Of a stretch of DNA of 64,000 nt, positions 17,628 through 27,400 are shown in pieces (position 1 is the stretch's first letter; each line of letters starts with the position of its first letter). A program made the position numbers and the translations under genes. The DNA comes from Gemmatimonadaceae bacterium. GTDB taxonomy: Bacteria > Gemmatimonadota > Gemmatimonadetes > Gemmatimonadales > Gemmatimonadaceae. Under the pieces are notes generated by a model, which did not search any database, was not told the DNA's origin, and saw nothing but the letters and a program-made list of their open reading frames with translations. The DNA is taken from contig JADYYN010000177.1 in the NCBI GenBank assembly GCA_020853635.1, forward strand, positions 38,924 to 102,923, read 5' to 3'.

Positions 17628-19796
17628 ATGGCTCCCACGCGCCACACGCGCACCTGCACACTTTGCGAGGCCATGTGCGGCCTCGTCATCACCACCGAGG
17701 GCGACCGCGTCACCGACATCCGCGGTGACGCGGATGATTCGCTGAGTCGCGGGCATATCTGTCCGAAAGCGGTCGCGCTGCAGGACATCCACACCGACCC
17801 CGACCGCATCCGCACGCCGATGCGCCGTATGGGCACGCGATGGGAAGCGATCAGCTGGGACCAGGCGCTGCATGAAGCGATCGATGGACTCGCCCGTGTG
17901 CGCGCCGCCCACGGCCGCGATGCCGTCGCCACGTACGCGGGCAACCCGACCGTGCATTCGCTCGGCGCGATGCTGTTCCTGCCGGAGTTCACGCGCGCCC
18001 TCGGCAGCCGCAACCGCTACACGGCGACCTCGGTCGATCAGCTGCCCGCGCACGTCGCGGCGATGCACTGCTTCGGGCATCCGCTGCTCATCCCGATCCC
18101 CGACCTCGATCGCACCGAGCATCTGGTGATCCTCGGTGCGAATCCGGTGGTGTCGAACGGGAGCTTGATGACCGCACCCGGTGTGGGTGATCGGTTGCGG
18201 GCGATCCAAGCGCGCGGCGGACGGGTGGTGGTGATCGATCCGCGCCGCACCGAGACCGCTGCGCTCGCCGACCAGCACCTGTTCATCGTACCGGGCACGG
18301 ACGCACTGCGGCTCGCCGCATTGCTGCAGGTGATCTTCGCCGAAGGACTCGCGCAACTCGGTCGACTCGGCACGTTCACGCATGGACTCGATGCGCTCAA
18401 GGCGGCGGTCGCACCGTTCACGCCCGACCGCGTCAGCGCCGCGACAGGCATCGATGCGCCGACCATCCGCACACTGGCGGTGGACATCGCCACGGCCACG
18501 CGCGGCGCGGTGTACGGTCGCGTGGGTGTGTCGATGCAGGAGTTCGGCGGTGTCGCGACCTGGCTGATCACGGCGCTCAACGTGGTGTGCGGGCGAATCG
18601 ACGCCGAGGGCGGCGCGATGTTTGCGACGCCGGCGGTTGATCTCGTCCGCGATGATCAACGCGGACGCGCGGTGCGCTTCGGTCGATGGACGAGTCGCGT
18701 GCGCGGTCTGCCGGAGTTCGCCGGCGAACTGCCCGTCGCCACGCTGGCCGACGAGCTCGACACGCCGGGCACGGGCCAAGTGCGCGCACTCGTCACGCAT
18801 GCGGGCAATCCGGTGTTGTCCACACCGAACGGCGGGCGACTCGACCGAGCGATCGCGGGACTCGATTTCTTCGTCGCGATCGATTTCTACCGCAACGAGA
18901 CCACGCGTCACGCACATCTGATCCTTCCGCCGACATCGCCGCTGGAGCGCGAGCACTACGATCTCGCGTTCCACATGCTCGCCGTGCGCGACACCGCGAA
19001 GTACTCGGCGCCGGTGTTCCCGCGACCCGCCGAAGCGCGCCATGACTGGGAGATCCTCGCGGCGTTGACCGCCGGACTCGGGGACTCGGCCACGATCCGC
19101 TGGCGTGCGCGAGTGCTCGGCACGCTCGGGCCCGCGCGCATGCTCGACCACGCGTTGCGCACCGGCGTGTACGGCAGTGGCTACTCGCCGTTCGGCAAGG
19201 GCGCTTCACTGAGCCAGCTGCGCCGGGCGCCGCACGGCGTCGACTTGGGCGCGCTCAAGCCAGTGCTTCCGGATCGGCTCCGCACTGCCGACCGCCGCAT
19301 CCACCTCGCGCCGGATCTCTTCCTGCGCGATCTGTTGCGGCTCGAGCAGTCGCTCGCGCAATCATCGAACGGTCTCGCGCTCATCGGTCGCCGCGCACTC
19401 CGCTCCTGCAACAGCTGGATGCACAACAGCGAGCGATTGGTGCGCGGCAAGCGCCGCTGCACCTTGCTCATGCATCCACTCGATGCTGAACAACGCGGTC
19501 TCGCCGACGGCGACCAGGTCCGCGTGACGTCGCGCGCCGGCAGCGTGGATGTGGAGCTCGAGGTCAGTGATGAAGTCATGGCCGGCGTCGTGAGCCTGCC
19601 ACACGGCTGGGGCCACGGGCGCGACGGCACCGCGATGGGTGTCGCGGCGCGACACCCTGGCGTGAGCATCAACGACCTCACCGACGAATGGCGCATCGAC
19701 GTGCTCACCGGCAACGCGGCGTTCAGCGGCGTGCCCGTGAAGGTCCAGGCCGCCGCGTTCGTCCCTGACTTCGACACCGCAGGATTGCGCGCATGA
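17628..19796 (+). CDS. Molybdopterin-dependent oxidoreductase
   Basis: A 722-residue cytoplasmic enzyme of the DMSO-reductase superfamily. It opens with the 4Fe-4S motif C10-x2-C13-x3-C17...C45-P-K. DPDRIRTPMRRMG, GNPTVHS, LVILGANPVVSNGS, VVVIDPRRTETA and LVTHAGNPVLS are the cofactor-binding blocks, and the C-terminal dinucleotide-binding domain ends GVPVKVQ. No twin-arginine signal is present. The residue at the usual Mo-ligand position is not Cys or Ser by eye (TYAGNPTVHS), as in several actinobacterial 'putative formate dehydrogenase' homologues, so the substrate is open. Its TGA overlaps the ATG of the DUF2779 gene. Confidence 0.88.
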   Translation: MAPTRHTRTCTLCEAMCGLVITTEGDRVTDIRGDADDSLSRGHICPKAVALQDIHTDPDRIRTPMRRMGTRWEAISWDQALHEAIDGLARVRAAHGRDAVATYAGNPTVHSLGAMLFLPEFTRALGSRNRYTATSVDQLPAHVAAMHCFGHPLLIPIPDLDRTEHLVILGANPVVSNGSLMTAPGVGDRLRAIQARGGRVVVIDPRRTETAALADQHLFIVPGTDALRLAALLQVIFAEGLAQLGRLGTFTHGLDALKAAVAPFTPDRVSAATGIDAPTIRTLAVDIATATRGAVYGRVGVSMQEFGGVATWLITALNVVCGRIDAEGGAMFATPAVDLVRDDQRGRAVRFGRWTSRVRGLPEFAGELPVATLADELDTPGTGQVRALVTHAGNPVLSTPNGGRLDRAIAGLDFFVAIDFYRNETTRHAHLILPPTSPLEREHYDLAFHMLAVRDTAKYSAPVFPRPAEARHDWEILAALTAGLGDSATIRWRARVLGTLGPARMLDHALRTGVYGSGYSPFGKGASLSQLRRAPHGVDLGALKPVLPDRLRTADRRIHLAPDLFLRDLLRLEQSLAQSSNGLALIGRRALRSCNSWMHNSERLVRGKRRCTLLMHPLDAEQRGLADGDQVRVTSRAGSVDVELEVSDEVMAGVVSLPHGWGHGRDGTAMGVAARHPGVSINDLTDEWRIDVLTGNAAFSGVPVKVQAAAFVPDFDTAGLRA

Positions 19797-21670
19797 CTTC
19801 TCCCGATTCGTCGAGCCACTCGACCGCCACCCCGCGCACACACACGTTGTCGAAGTCGGACTTCAAACTCGCGCGCAGCTGCCCCAGCAAGCTCTACTAC
19901 CGCGAGCTGCGCTACCCCGACGTGCTCGCCGAGGACGAATATCTCGCGTTCCTCGCCGAGGGCGGCTACATGGTGGAAGCGCTCGCCAAACAGCTCTTCC
20001 CCGGCGGCATCACGCTCGAGTACGGGAAGAGTCCGCAGCAAGACTATGAGACCACGCGTGCACATCTCGATGCGGCAGCGACGGTCACGCTCTTCGAAGC
20101 CACGCTGTTCGACGGACAGCGCCTCGCGCGCGTCGACATCCTCAAGCGCACGCCGGCCGGCTTCGACCTGTACGAGGTGAAGTCGTCGTCCTTCGATCCC
20201 GAGGACGCGACGAAGCGCTTCGACAAGACGGGCAGCTACTTCAAGAACATGACCAAGCCCTTCAGCATCAACGCGAAGTGGCGGGACTATCTCGAGGACG
20301 TCACATATCAGGTCGCGTTGCTCAAGGACCTGTTCCCGGGTGTGCCGGTGCGGCCGCACCTCATCCTCATGAACAAGGACAGCGTCGCCGCCTACGACGG
20401 CATGCCGAGCTGGGTGCAAGTGCGCCGCAGTCCGGACGGGCGATTGCACAGCGCGGAGTTCGTGGGTGACGCAGAGGCCGTGCGTCGCGACCCGCTCACC
20501 ATCGGACTCGATGTGAGCGACGAGGTCGCCGAATTGGAGCGCGAGGTGCGGGAGGCCACGCAGATGTTCCTCGGCACACTCGCCCCGCAGCTCACGCGGT
20601 TGGTCGCACCGCTGGGCAGTCATTGCAAGAAATGCGAGTTCCGCGTCGCTCCGGAGGAGTCGCGCAACGGCTTCCTCGAATGCTGGGGGGCGCGCGGCAA
20701 CGTGACACCGCACGTACTCGATCTCTATCGCGGCGGCCCGCTCGTCGACACGCTCATCGAACTGGGCGTCGATCACCTGCATGACATCACCGAAGAGCAC
20801 TTCGGTGGCAAGTCCGGCGTGTACGCCGAGCGGCAGCGCGTGCAGGTCACACAATCAAGAAAAGGCGAGGAGTGGTTCGACGCCGCGTTGCACGAAGCGA
20901 TGGCCACGGCGCGGTATCCGCTGCACTTCGTCGACTTCGAGGCGGCGACCATCGCGGTCCCGCACCACAAGGGCATGGGACCTTACGGACAACTCGCGTT
21001 TCAGTGGAGCTGCCACACGCTGCGCGCACCCGGCGCGCCGCTCGAGCATCGCGCGTTCCTTAACCGCGACGACCGTTGGCCCAACGAGGAGTTCGCGCGC
21101 ACACTGCGCGACGCACTCGGCGCGGCCGGCACGATCCTCGTGTGGTCGGACTTCGAGCGCACGGTCATGAATCGGGTCGCTGGCGAGCTCACCACACTCG
21201 GCAGCGGTGACGCGACACTCGCCGAGTGGCTGACGCTGGCCGCACGGAAGCCGGGGGACGACGGCGCGCGCATGCTCGATATGCTCAAGCTCTGTCGCGC
21301 GTTCTACTATCACCCAGGCATGGGGGGCAGCAACAGCATCAAGATGGTGCTCGACGCACTCTGGAAGTCGTCGGAGACCGTGCGCACGCGCTTCGTCGCA
21401 CTCGCCGGCCGCGACGGCGATCCGGAGCGCGGGCCGTATGCGACGCTGCCGTCGTCATTGATCGACGAGTCCGAGGAGAAGGTGAACGAAGGCACCGGCG
21501 CCATGCGGGCCTACTTCGCGATGGCCTACGGCGCGGAGAAGGACGACCCTGCGGCGAAGGAGCAGTGGGCCAACCTCCTGCTCGAGTACTGCAAACTCGA
21601 CACACTCGCCATGGTGCTCATCTGGGAGCACTGGGAGCGGCTCATGGGACGCGGGGCGGCACCCGGTTGA
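19793..21670 (+). CDS. DUF2779 protein: Cas4-like Fe-S nuclease plus DnaQ-like domain
   Basis: A 625-residue protein. The N-terminal part has a RecB/Cas4-like nuclease pattern: Asp115 in ARVDIL, Glu128-x-Lys130 in YEVKSS, and a split Cys set (Cys30, then CKKC and a Cys 15 residues later near residues 277-295) like a 4Fe-4S clamp. The C-terminal DUF2779 part begins LHFVDFEAATIAVP (Asp381, Glu383), continues with LVWSDFERTVM, and ends with CKLDTLAM (Asp603), a DEDD exonuclease-like set. Biochemical roles are inferred from motifs. It overlaps the oxidoreductase upstream by 4 bp, and its 3' end overlaps the convergent gene by 29 bp. Confidence 0.75.
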   Translation: MTSPDSSSHSTATPRTHTLSKSDFKLARSCPSKLYYRELRYPDVLAEDEYLAFLAEGGYMVEALAKQLFPGGITLEYGKSPQQDYETTRAHLDAAATVTLFEATLFDGQRLARVDILKRTPAGFDLYEVKSSSFDPEDATKRFDKTGSYFKNMTKPFSINAKWRDYLEDVTYQVALLKDLFPGVPVRPHLILMNKDSVAAYDGMPSWVQVRRSPDGRLHSAEFVGDAEAVRRDPLTIGLDVSDEVAELEREVREATQMFLGTLAPQLTRLVAPLGSHCKKCEFRVAPEESRNGFLECWGARGNVTPHVLDLYRGGPLVDTLIELGVDHLHDITEEHFGGKSGVYAERQRVQVTQSRKGEEWFDAALHEAMATARYPLHFVDFEAATIAVPHHKGMGPYGQLAFQWSCHTLRAPGAPLEHRAFLNRDDRWPNEEFARTLRDALGAAGTILVWSDFERTVMNRVAGELTTLGSGDATLAEWLTLAARKPGDDGARMLDMLKLCRAFYYHPGMGGSNSIKMVLDALWKSSETVRTRFVALAGRDGDPERGPYATLPSSLIDESEEKVNEGTGAMRAYFAMAYGAEKDDPAAKEQWANLLLEYCKLDTLAMVLIWEHWERLMGRGAAPG

Positions 21671-23090
21671 GTGCCCGCGTCGCCGGTGCGACCGATTGCG
21701 TACGCTCGTCGCCCTGCACTTCCCACTTGAGCACGTACGAACGATCCGGCGGCAGGTCGCAAAGGATCCATCCCCCGTCCTCGTCGGTCATCGTCTCGCG
21801 CACGTGCTCGCGCGCGCCGAACGTCGTGCGGTCGATGATCACCGGCTCGTTCCACACCGCGCGCAGCACGATCCCGCTCGCGGTCATCGTCGAGTCGTCG
21901 ACCGGAAGCTTGCCCTCGGCCACGGCCGTCGTGCGCCCGACCGCTCGCTCGGCACAGCGAGTCGCGGCGCGTGACGCGGGGATCGCGTCCGTGATCGGAT
22001 CGCGCTGCCAGATGGTGCTCCCCTCGCGACCGACGGCCGTCATGAAGCCCCCGAGCGAGCGATACCCCGTCACGTCGGTCAGCATGGTGGACGAACGCAC
22101 GAACGTCGTCACGCCATCGACGGTGCGATAGCCGAGGAGCGGGAAGCGCTGCTCCCACGACGTGATCACGTGGTCGCCGCTGCGGAGGGCGGCGATCTCG
22201 AGCATGCCGGCGACGAGCGGTGACCGCTCGTCCGCTTTGAGCCCCTCGTACTGGAACTCGACCCGCGACAACGCGAGCGTCTGCGCGTTGAACCGATAGC
22301 TTCCCGAGATCTCGACGAAGTTGCGCGCTTCCCGTGTGGGACGGAACCGCAGCACCGGGACGACGTCGCGTTCCAACGCGAGCGTGAAGCAGTGCCGCTC
22401 CGTGAACCAGGGATCCGCGAGAATCGCGGCGCTCGGCGCGCGATACACGCGCTCGCCGGCGATGTTCGCGAAGAATCCGTCCTTCTCGAGTTCCTGTACC
22501 GTGGTCGTGCGGAACGTCTCCGGCGGGGCGCCCTGCACCCGCCGGAGCATCGTGCGCAGGGTGTCCTCGCCGTTCTTCGCGGTGCGATGGTCGTAGAGCA
22601 CGGCGCGCGCCTCGAGATCGCGGTCGCCGATGCGCGACTGCACGATGTCGAGCGTCTTGCGCGCTTCCTCGAGGAGCAGCGCGACCTGCGCGCGGTCCTC
22701 CTTGCTGCCTTTGCAACTGCTGGCCCCGACCTTCCACGCCGGACGTGCCACCGGCTGATCGTCGAGCGTCGCGACGAGATCCACGACCTCGTCCGTGGTG
22801 AGACGCTGCGACGGCAGTACGTGGTCCTCGAAGCCCGGACGGAGCAAGCGCACGGTGAGTGTCGTCGCGCTGTCGACGAACAACGCGAAGTCACCGGATC
22901 CGCGGGTGATCGCGCGGGCGATCACGCGGTGCGCGGTGTCGGTCGCGACGACGAGCACACCGGGTGCTGGGGTCGCACCGTCCGACCGAAGCACCGTGCC
23001 GAGGATCTGCTGCGCGCGCGCGGGGACTGCGAGCGCGACGAGCAGTCCGAGCGCAGTGATCGCGAGACAGGGGACGGAGCGGGCCAGCAT
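21642..23090 (-). CDS. Exported carboxypeptidase-regulatory-like protein
   Basis: A 482-residue secreted protein. The signal peptide ends VPARAQ. Residues 27-110 form a CarboxypepD_reg/CNA-B-like beta-sandwich (ILGTVLRSDGATPAPGVLVVATD...GDFALFVDS...LLRPGFEDHVL). A longer domain follows with two Cys (SCKGSK, ERHCF) and ends with a second beta-sandwich (GIVLRAVWNEPVI...GGWILCDLPPDRSYVLKWE). The same architecture recurs in the gene at 50171-51328, so the two are paralogues. Such proteins are common and uncharacterised in Gemmatimonadota. The stop lies 29 bp inside the end of the convergent DUF2779 gene. Confidence 0.7.
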   Translation of the reverse strand: MLARSVPCLAITALGLLVALAVPARAQQILGTVLRSDGATPAPGVLVVATDTAHRVIARAITRGSGDFALFVDSATTLTVRLLRPGFEDHVLPSQRLTTDEVVDLVATLDDQPVARPAWKVGASSCKGSKEDRAQVALLLEEARKTLDIVQSRIGDRDLEARAVLYDHRTAKNGEDTLRTMLRRVQGAPPETFRTTTVQELEKDGFFANIAGERVYRAPSAAILADPWFTERHCFTLALERDVVPVLRFRPTREARNFVEISGSYRFNAQTLALSRVEFQYEGLKADERSPLVAGMLEIAALRSGDHVITSWEQRFPLLGYRTVDGVTTFVRSSTMLTDVTGYRSLGGFMTAVGREGSTIWQRDPITDAIPASRAATRCAERAVGRTTAVAEGKLPVDDSTMTASGIVLRAVWNEPVIIDRTTFGAREHVRETMTDEDGGWILCDLPPDRSYVLKWEVQGDERTQSVAPATRALNRVPPRVP

Positions 23091-23177
23091 CCCTCAACCG
23101 TGCGTCCCGCGATGCACGAGCGCAAGTCACAATCCTGTCGATTGACTCCGTGACGGGTGCGTCGCATCTCTCTGCGT

Positions 23178-24317
23178 ATGCCAACGACCCTGCGTTCCCG
23201 CCTTCGCGACTGCCTCCGCCGTGCCCTGTGCCTCGTCGCGCTCGCACCATCCATCCTCGTCGCGCAGTCACGGCGCACGGAGCACGTCGTGCTCATCGTG
23301 AGTGACGGGGTCCGCTGGCAGGAGGTGTTCCGCGGCGCCGAGCAGCGACTCCTCAGTCGGTCACCCGGCGGAGTGGCGGACACGACTGGACTCCGTCGCG
23401 ACTTCTGGCGCACGTACTCCGCCGAGCGTCGCGCGACGCTGATGCCGTTCCTCTGGAACACCGTGGCGCGCGACGGACAGCTCTACGGCAATCAGGACCT
23501 CGGTCGCGTCGCCGAGATCCAGAACCGATTCAAGTTCTCGTATCCCGGCTACAGCGAACTCTTCACGGGGTTCGCCGACGAGCGCATCGACAGCAACGAG
23601 TATCCGCCCAATCCGAACGTGACGGTGTTCGAGTGGTTGGCGCGGCGACCCGAGTTCCGTGGTAAAGTCGGCGCGGTCGCCACCTGGGACGCGTTCGGTC
23701 GCATCTTCAATCGGGAACGCGCGGGCATCGACGTGTTGTTCGGGTGGAACGCACCGTTCCCCGAAGAGACCGACGCGACCTCACGTCGGGCCATGCTCAA
23801 CGAGTTGTACCGCACCGGCATCCGCTACTGGCCGAGTGTCAGCTTCGACGCGCCGATGCATCAAGTGGCGAAGGAGTACATCCGCAGCAAGCAGCCCCGC
23901 GTGATGTTCATCGGGTACGGCGAGACCGACGAGTGGGCGCACGGCCGTCGGTATGATCTGGCGCTGCGTGCGACGCAGCAGGTCGACGCATACATCGCGG
24001 ACCTGTGGACGATGATGCAGGCGATGCCGGAGTATCGCGATCGCACGACGTTCATCATCACCACCGACCACGGGCGCGGCAGTGGTGGCGATGACTGGAC
24101 ATCGCACGGCGAACGGATCGACGGCGCGGAAGACATCTGGATGGCCGTGCTCGGTCCCGACACGCCGCCGCGCGGGGACCTGGTTCAGACCACCCGCGTG
24201 ACGCAGTCACAGGTCGCGGCGACCATCGCCGCCGCTCTTGGCCTCGAGCGCGAGTTCCTGGCCGCCTCTCCCCGCTCGGCGCCGGCGGTCCGGGAGGCGG
24301 TCGCCGGGCGCCGCTGA
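23178..24317 (+). CDS. Exported alkaline-phosphatase-superfamily protein
   Basis: A 379-residue secreted hydrolase with a signal peptide ending ILVAQS. Metal-site motifs of the AP/sulfatase/phosphoglyceromutase superfamily are present: HVVLIVSDGVRWQ (Asp), SYPGYSELFTG (nucleophile region), GETDEWAH (Asp and His), ITTDHGRG (Asp-His) and TSHGER (His). It resembles periplasmic phosphodiesterase or nucleotide-pyrophosphatase-like members; substrate unknown. Start is uncertain: ATG at 23178 is chosen, and an in-frame GTG at 23157 would add seven residues. Neither has a clear ribosome site. Confidence 0.8.
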   Translation: MPTTLRSRLRDCLRRALCLVALAPSILVAQSRRTEHVVLIVSDGVRWQEVFRGAEQRLLSRSPGGVADTTGLRRDFWRTYSAERRATLMPFLWNTVARDGQLYGNQDLGRVAEIQNRFKFSYPGYSELFTGFADERIDSNEYPPNPNVTVFEWLARRPEFRGKVGAVATWDAFGRIFNRERAGIDVLFGWNAPFPEETDATSRRAMLNELYRTGIRYWPSVSFDAPMHQVAKEYIRSKQPRVMFIGYGETDEWAHGRRYDLALRATQQVDAYIADLWTMMQAMPEYRDRTTFIITTDHGRGSGGDDWTSHGERIDGAEDIWMAVLGPDTPPRGDLVQTTRVTQSQVAATIAAALGLEREFLAASPRSAPAVREAVAGRR

Positions 24318-24492
24318 CCGAACGGAAGACCGGTCGGACCCTTCGGGACCCCTTTCATCTTGTAGAAAGTGAACTGGGCACCCATCTTGCAAAGCTGGTC
24401 GACGGTGGGTCCGACCTAAGTCCTTGTGGAGTAATGACCTTGAGCGTGGTGTGGCGCAATTCGGGTGACTTGCCTTCCGTGAGGTCAGCCGA
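24318..24492 (+). promoter_or_regulatory. Leader of the giant-protein operon, possibly structured
   Basis: These 175 nt hold short complementary stretches: GGTCG (24397) with CGACC (24412), nested in an ACCCA/TGGGT pair. A GAGG site (24481-24484) lies 8 nt before the start codon. GCAAAGC and CCTAA at 24390-24420 faintly recall a c-di-GMP-I riboswitch, but the rest of that consensus does not fit. No clear -35/-10 pair was found. Confidence 0.3.
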
Positions 24493-27400
24493 ATGATCGG
24501 CGACTCGGTTCGTCGTCGTGGACGGTTCGCCGCAGTCGTCGCGATGTCGGCGACGGTGTTGTTGTCGAACTGCCGCTTGAATGAGCTCCTCAGTCCTGGG
24601 GAGCTCGGCACACTCTCGGCTGCGCCGGTGTCGTTGATCGACTCCGCGCGCGTGGGAAGCACGGCCGCGCGTGTGAGCACGGCATCGCTCACGATCAATG
24701 GTCCCGGTGAGCTCATCCAGTTCGCCGCACGTGCCGCGCAGAACAGCCCGTGGCTCGATCTCAGTGCCGCGACGGGCAGCGCGCCTGGTGACTTCGTTGT
24801 GTCGCTCGATCCGACCGGACTCGCGGTCGGGGAATACCTCGATACACTCCGCCTGACGGCAGATGGGCCCGAAGAGCGCACGCTCGACATCCCCGTGCGC
24901 TTCACCGTGCAGCCCTGCGCGATCACGGACATCGACGCGGTGCCCGCCACGATCACCGGTACGCTCACGACCGCAGACTGTGGGTCCGCCGCGCAGCCCG
25001 GACGCTTCGCGCGTCGCTATCGCTTCGCGGGCACGGCGAACGATTCACTCACCATCCAGGTCGCGGCGTCGGGCTTCGGCGCCTCGGTGGCGCTGGAGAC
25101 GGACGGCGTCGCGACGCCGATCAGCCAAGCAACCAGCTGCGCCGTCGTCGGGTCGGGCGCCTGCCTGCGCTACGTCGCCCTGCCGGCGACGGGCAACTAC
25201 ATCGTCGAGGTTTCCTCGACTGGGGCCGCGGGTGTCGGCGCGTTTGACCTCACCATCGGACGACCGCGGGCGCCGAGCGCCCCGTCCCTACTCGACCAGC
25301 GCACGGCCGATGTCGCCGCACTCGCCGTCGGCGTCGGTGGGACCATCACCGCGCGCCAGATCTCGCTGCGCGGCACCGTGACCGACCCGGATCTCGACTC
25401 CCTGCGGTTCGACATCGAAGCCCGCCCCATCGGCACGGCGCTGACCGGCGTGCCAACGGCCTCGAGCGCACTCGGACGCGGCGGCGATTTCGCCGTGATC
25501 GCCAGCGGCTTGCTCGACGACACCGGCTACCACTGGCAAGCGCGGGCCGTGGACGTGACGGGTCGTGCGAGCGCGTGGGTGATGTTCGGCGCGAACGCGG
25601 CCGGCGTCGCGGACTTCACCGTCGCGGAGCCGCAGGCACCGGGCGCGCCGACGCTCTTGGTGCAGCGTCGCAGTGATGGTGTGACTGCCATCGCTTCGGC
25701 GGGGACCACCGACGAGACGCTGATCCGGCTCGGTGCCACCGTGAGCGATCCCGACCCGAGCGACGTGCTGCGCCTCGAAGTCGAACTGCGGCCGGTGGGT
25801 CAGGCATTCACGAACGTGGCGACCGCGTCGAGCGCACCCGTGTCGTCGGGCACTGCGACGCTGGTCACGCTGCTCGGTCTCGCGGACAACGTCACGTACC
25901 AGTGGCAGGCCCGCACCGTCGATGCGAGTGGACTCGCCAGCGCCTGGGTGGGCTTCGGCACCACCGGGACCGACTTCCGTACCGCGTTCGCGGCGTCGCG
26001 TCTCGCGATCACCGCGGGTCCGTCGACGACCGCCGCAGGTGCCGCGATCACGCCGGCGATCACTGTCGCGGCGCAGGACGCGGCAGGCAACACACTCGCC
26101 AGCTTCACCGGTGCCGTCACCATCGCGCTCGGCACCAACCCGTCGAGCGGTGTGCTGACCGGCACGCGCACCGTGAACGCCGTGCAGGGTGTCGCGACGT
26201 TCACCGACCTCGCGGTCGATCGCGCGGGCACGGGCTACACGCTCGTCGCCAGCGCGGGCGCGTTGACCGCGACGAGTGCGGCCTTCAACGTGACGGCGGC
26301 CGCGGCCCAATCGCTCGAGATCGGTACGATCGCGGCGAGTGTCGTCGCGGGCGCGACGATCGCGCCGAGTGTGCAGGTGACGCTGCGCGATGCGCTGGGG
26401 AACGTGGCGACCGGGTTCACCGGGGCCGTCACGCTCGCGCTTGCGCCGAACGTGCCGGGCGCCACGCTGCTCGGCACCACGACGGTGAACGCCGTCGCGG
26501 GCGTGGCGACGTTCTCGACGCTCCGCGTGGAACGCGTCGCGACCGGTCTGGCGATCGTCGCGTCGTCGACCGGCTTGGCGAACGTGACGAGCCCGACGTT
26601 CAACGTGACACCGGCCGCCGCCGCAACGCTGCGCATCCTCACGCAGCCGGCCGCGTCTGCCGCGAGCGGTGTCGCACTCACCACGCAACCGCGTGTGATC
26701 GTCGAGGACGCGTTCGGCAACGCGGTCACCACCGCGGGGCGCAGTGTGACCGCGACCGTCGCGACCGGACCTGCCGGCTCCTCGTTGAGCGCGGCGACCG
26801 TCACCACCGCGGCGACCGGGATCGCGACGTTCACGTCACTCGCGCTCACCGGCGCGTCCGGGAGCTACACGTTGTCGTTCGCATCGACCGGTGTGCCCGC
26901 GGTGGCATCGACCGCGATCACCGTGGGTGCCGGAGCGGCCACGCAACTCGCGTTAGTGACTGCGGCGTCCTCGACGGCCGCGAACGGCGCGGTGCTCGCC
27001 GTCGGTCCGGTCGTGCGATTGCGTGATGCGGCGGGCAACACCGTTGCGCAGGCCGGTGTGGCCGTCACCGCGAGCCTCGCGAGCGGCGGCGGGACCTTGG
27101 GTGGCACCACGGCCGTGGTCACCGGGGCGAACGGCGATGCGATCTTCAGCGATCTCCGGATCACCGGCACGGTGGGCGCGCGGACGATCGCGTTCGCGGC
27201 GACCGGGCTCACTGGCGTGACTTCGAGCGCGATCACCATCACGGCCGGTCCCGCCACGCAGATGGCGATCGAGCGCGGCAATGCGCAGACCACGCTCGCG
27301 GCCGGCGTCGTGGCGATCGCGCCCGCGGTGGTGGTGCGCGATGTGAGCGGCAACCCGGTCGCGGGCACGAGCGTGACGTTCGAGGTGACCGGCGGCGGTG

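Noticed and set aside
24360..24440. c-di-GMP-I riboswitch before the giant adhesin
   Set aside because: Only short segments match; the conserved GGCAAACC-type part and tetraloop receptor are missing, so it is kept only as a vague structured-leader idea.
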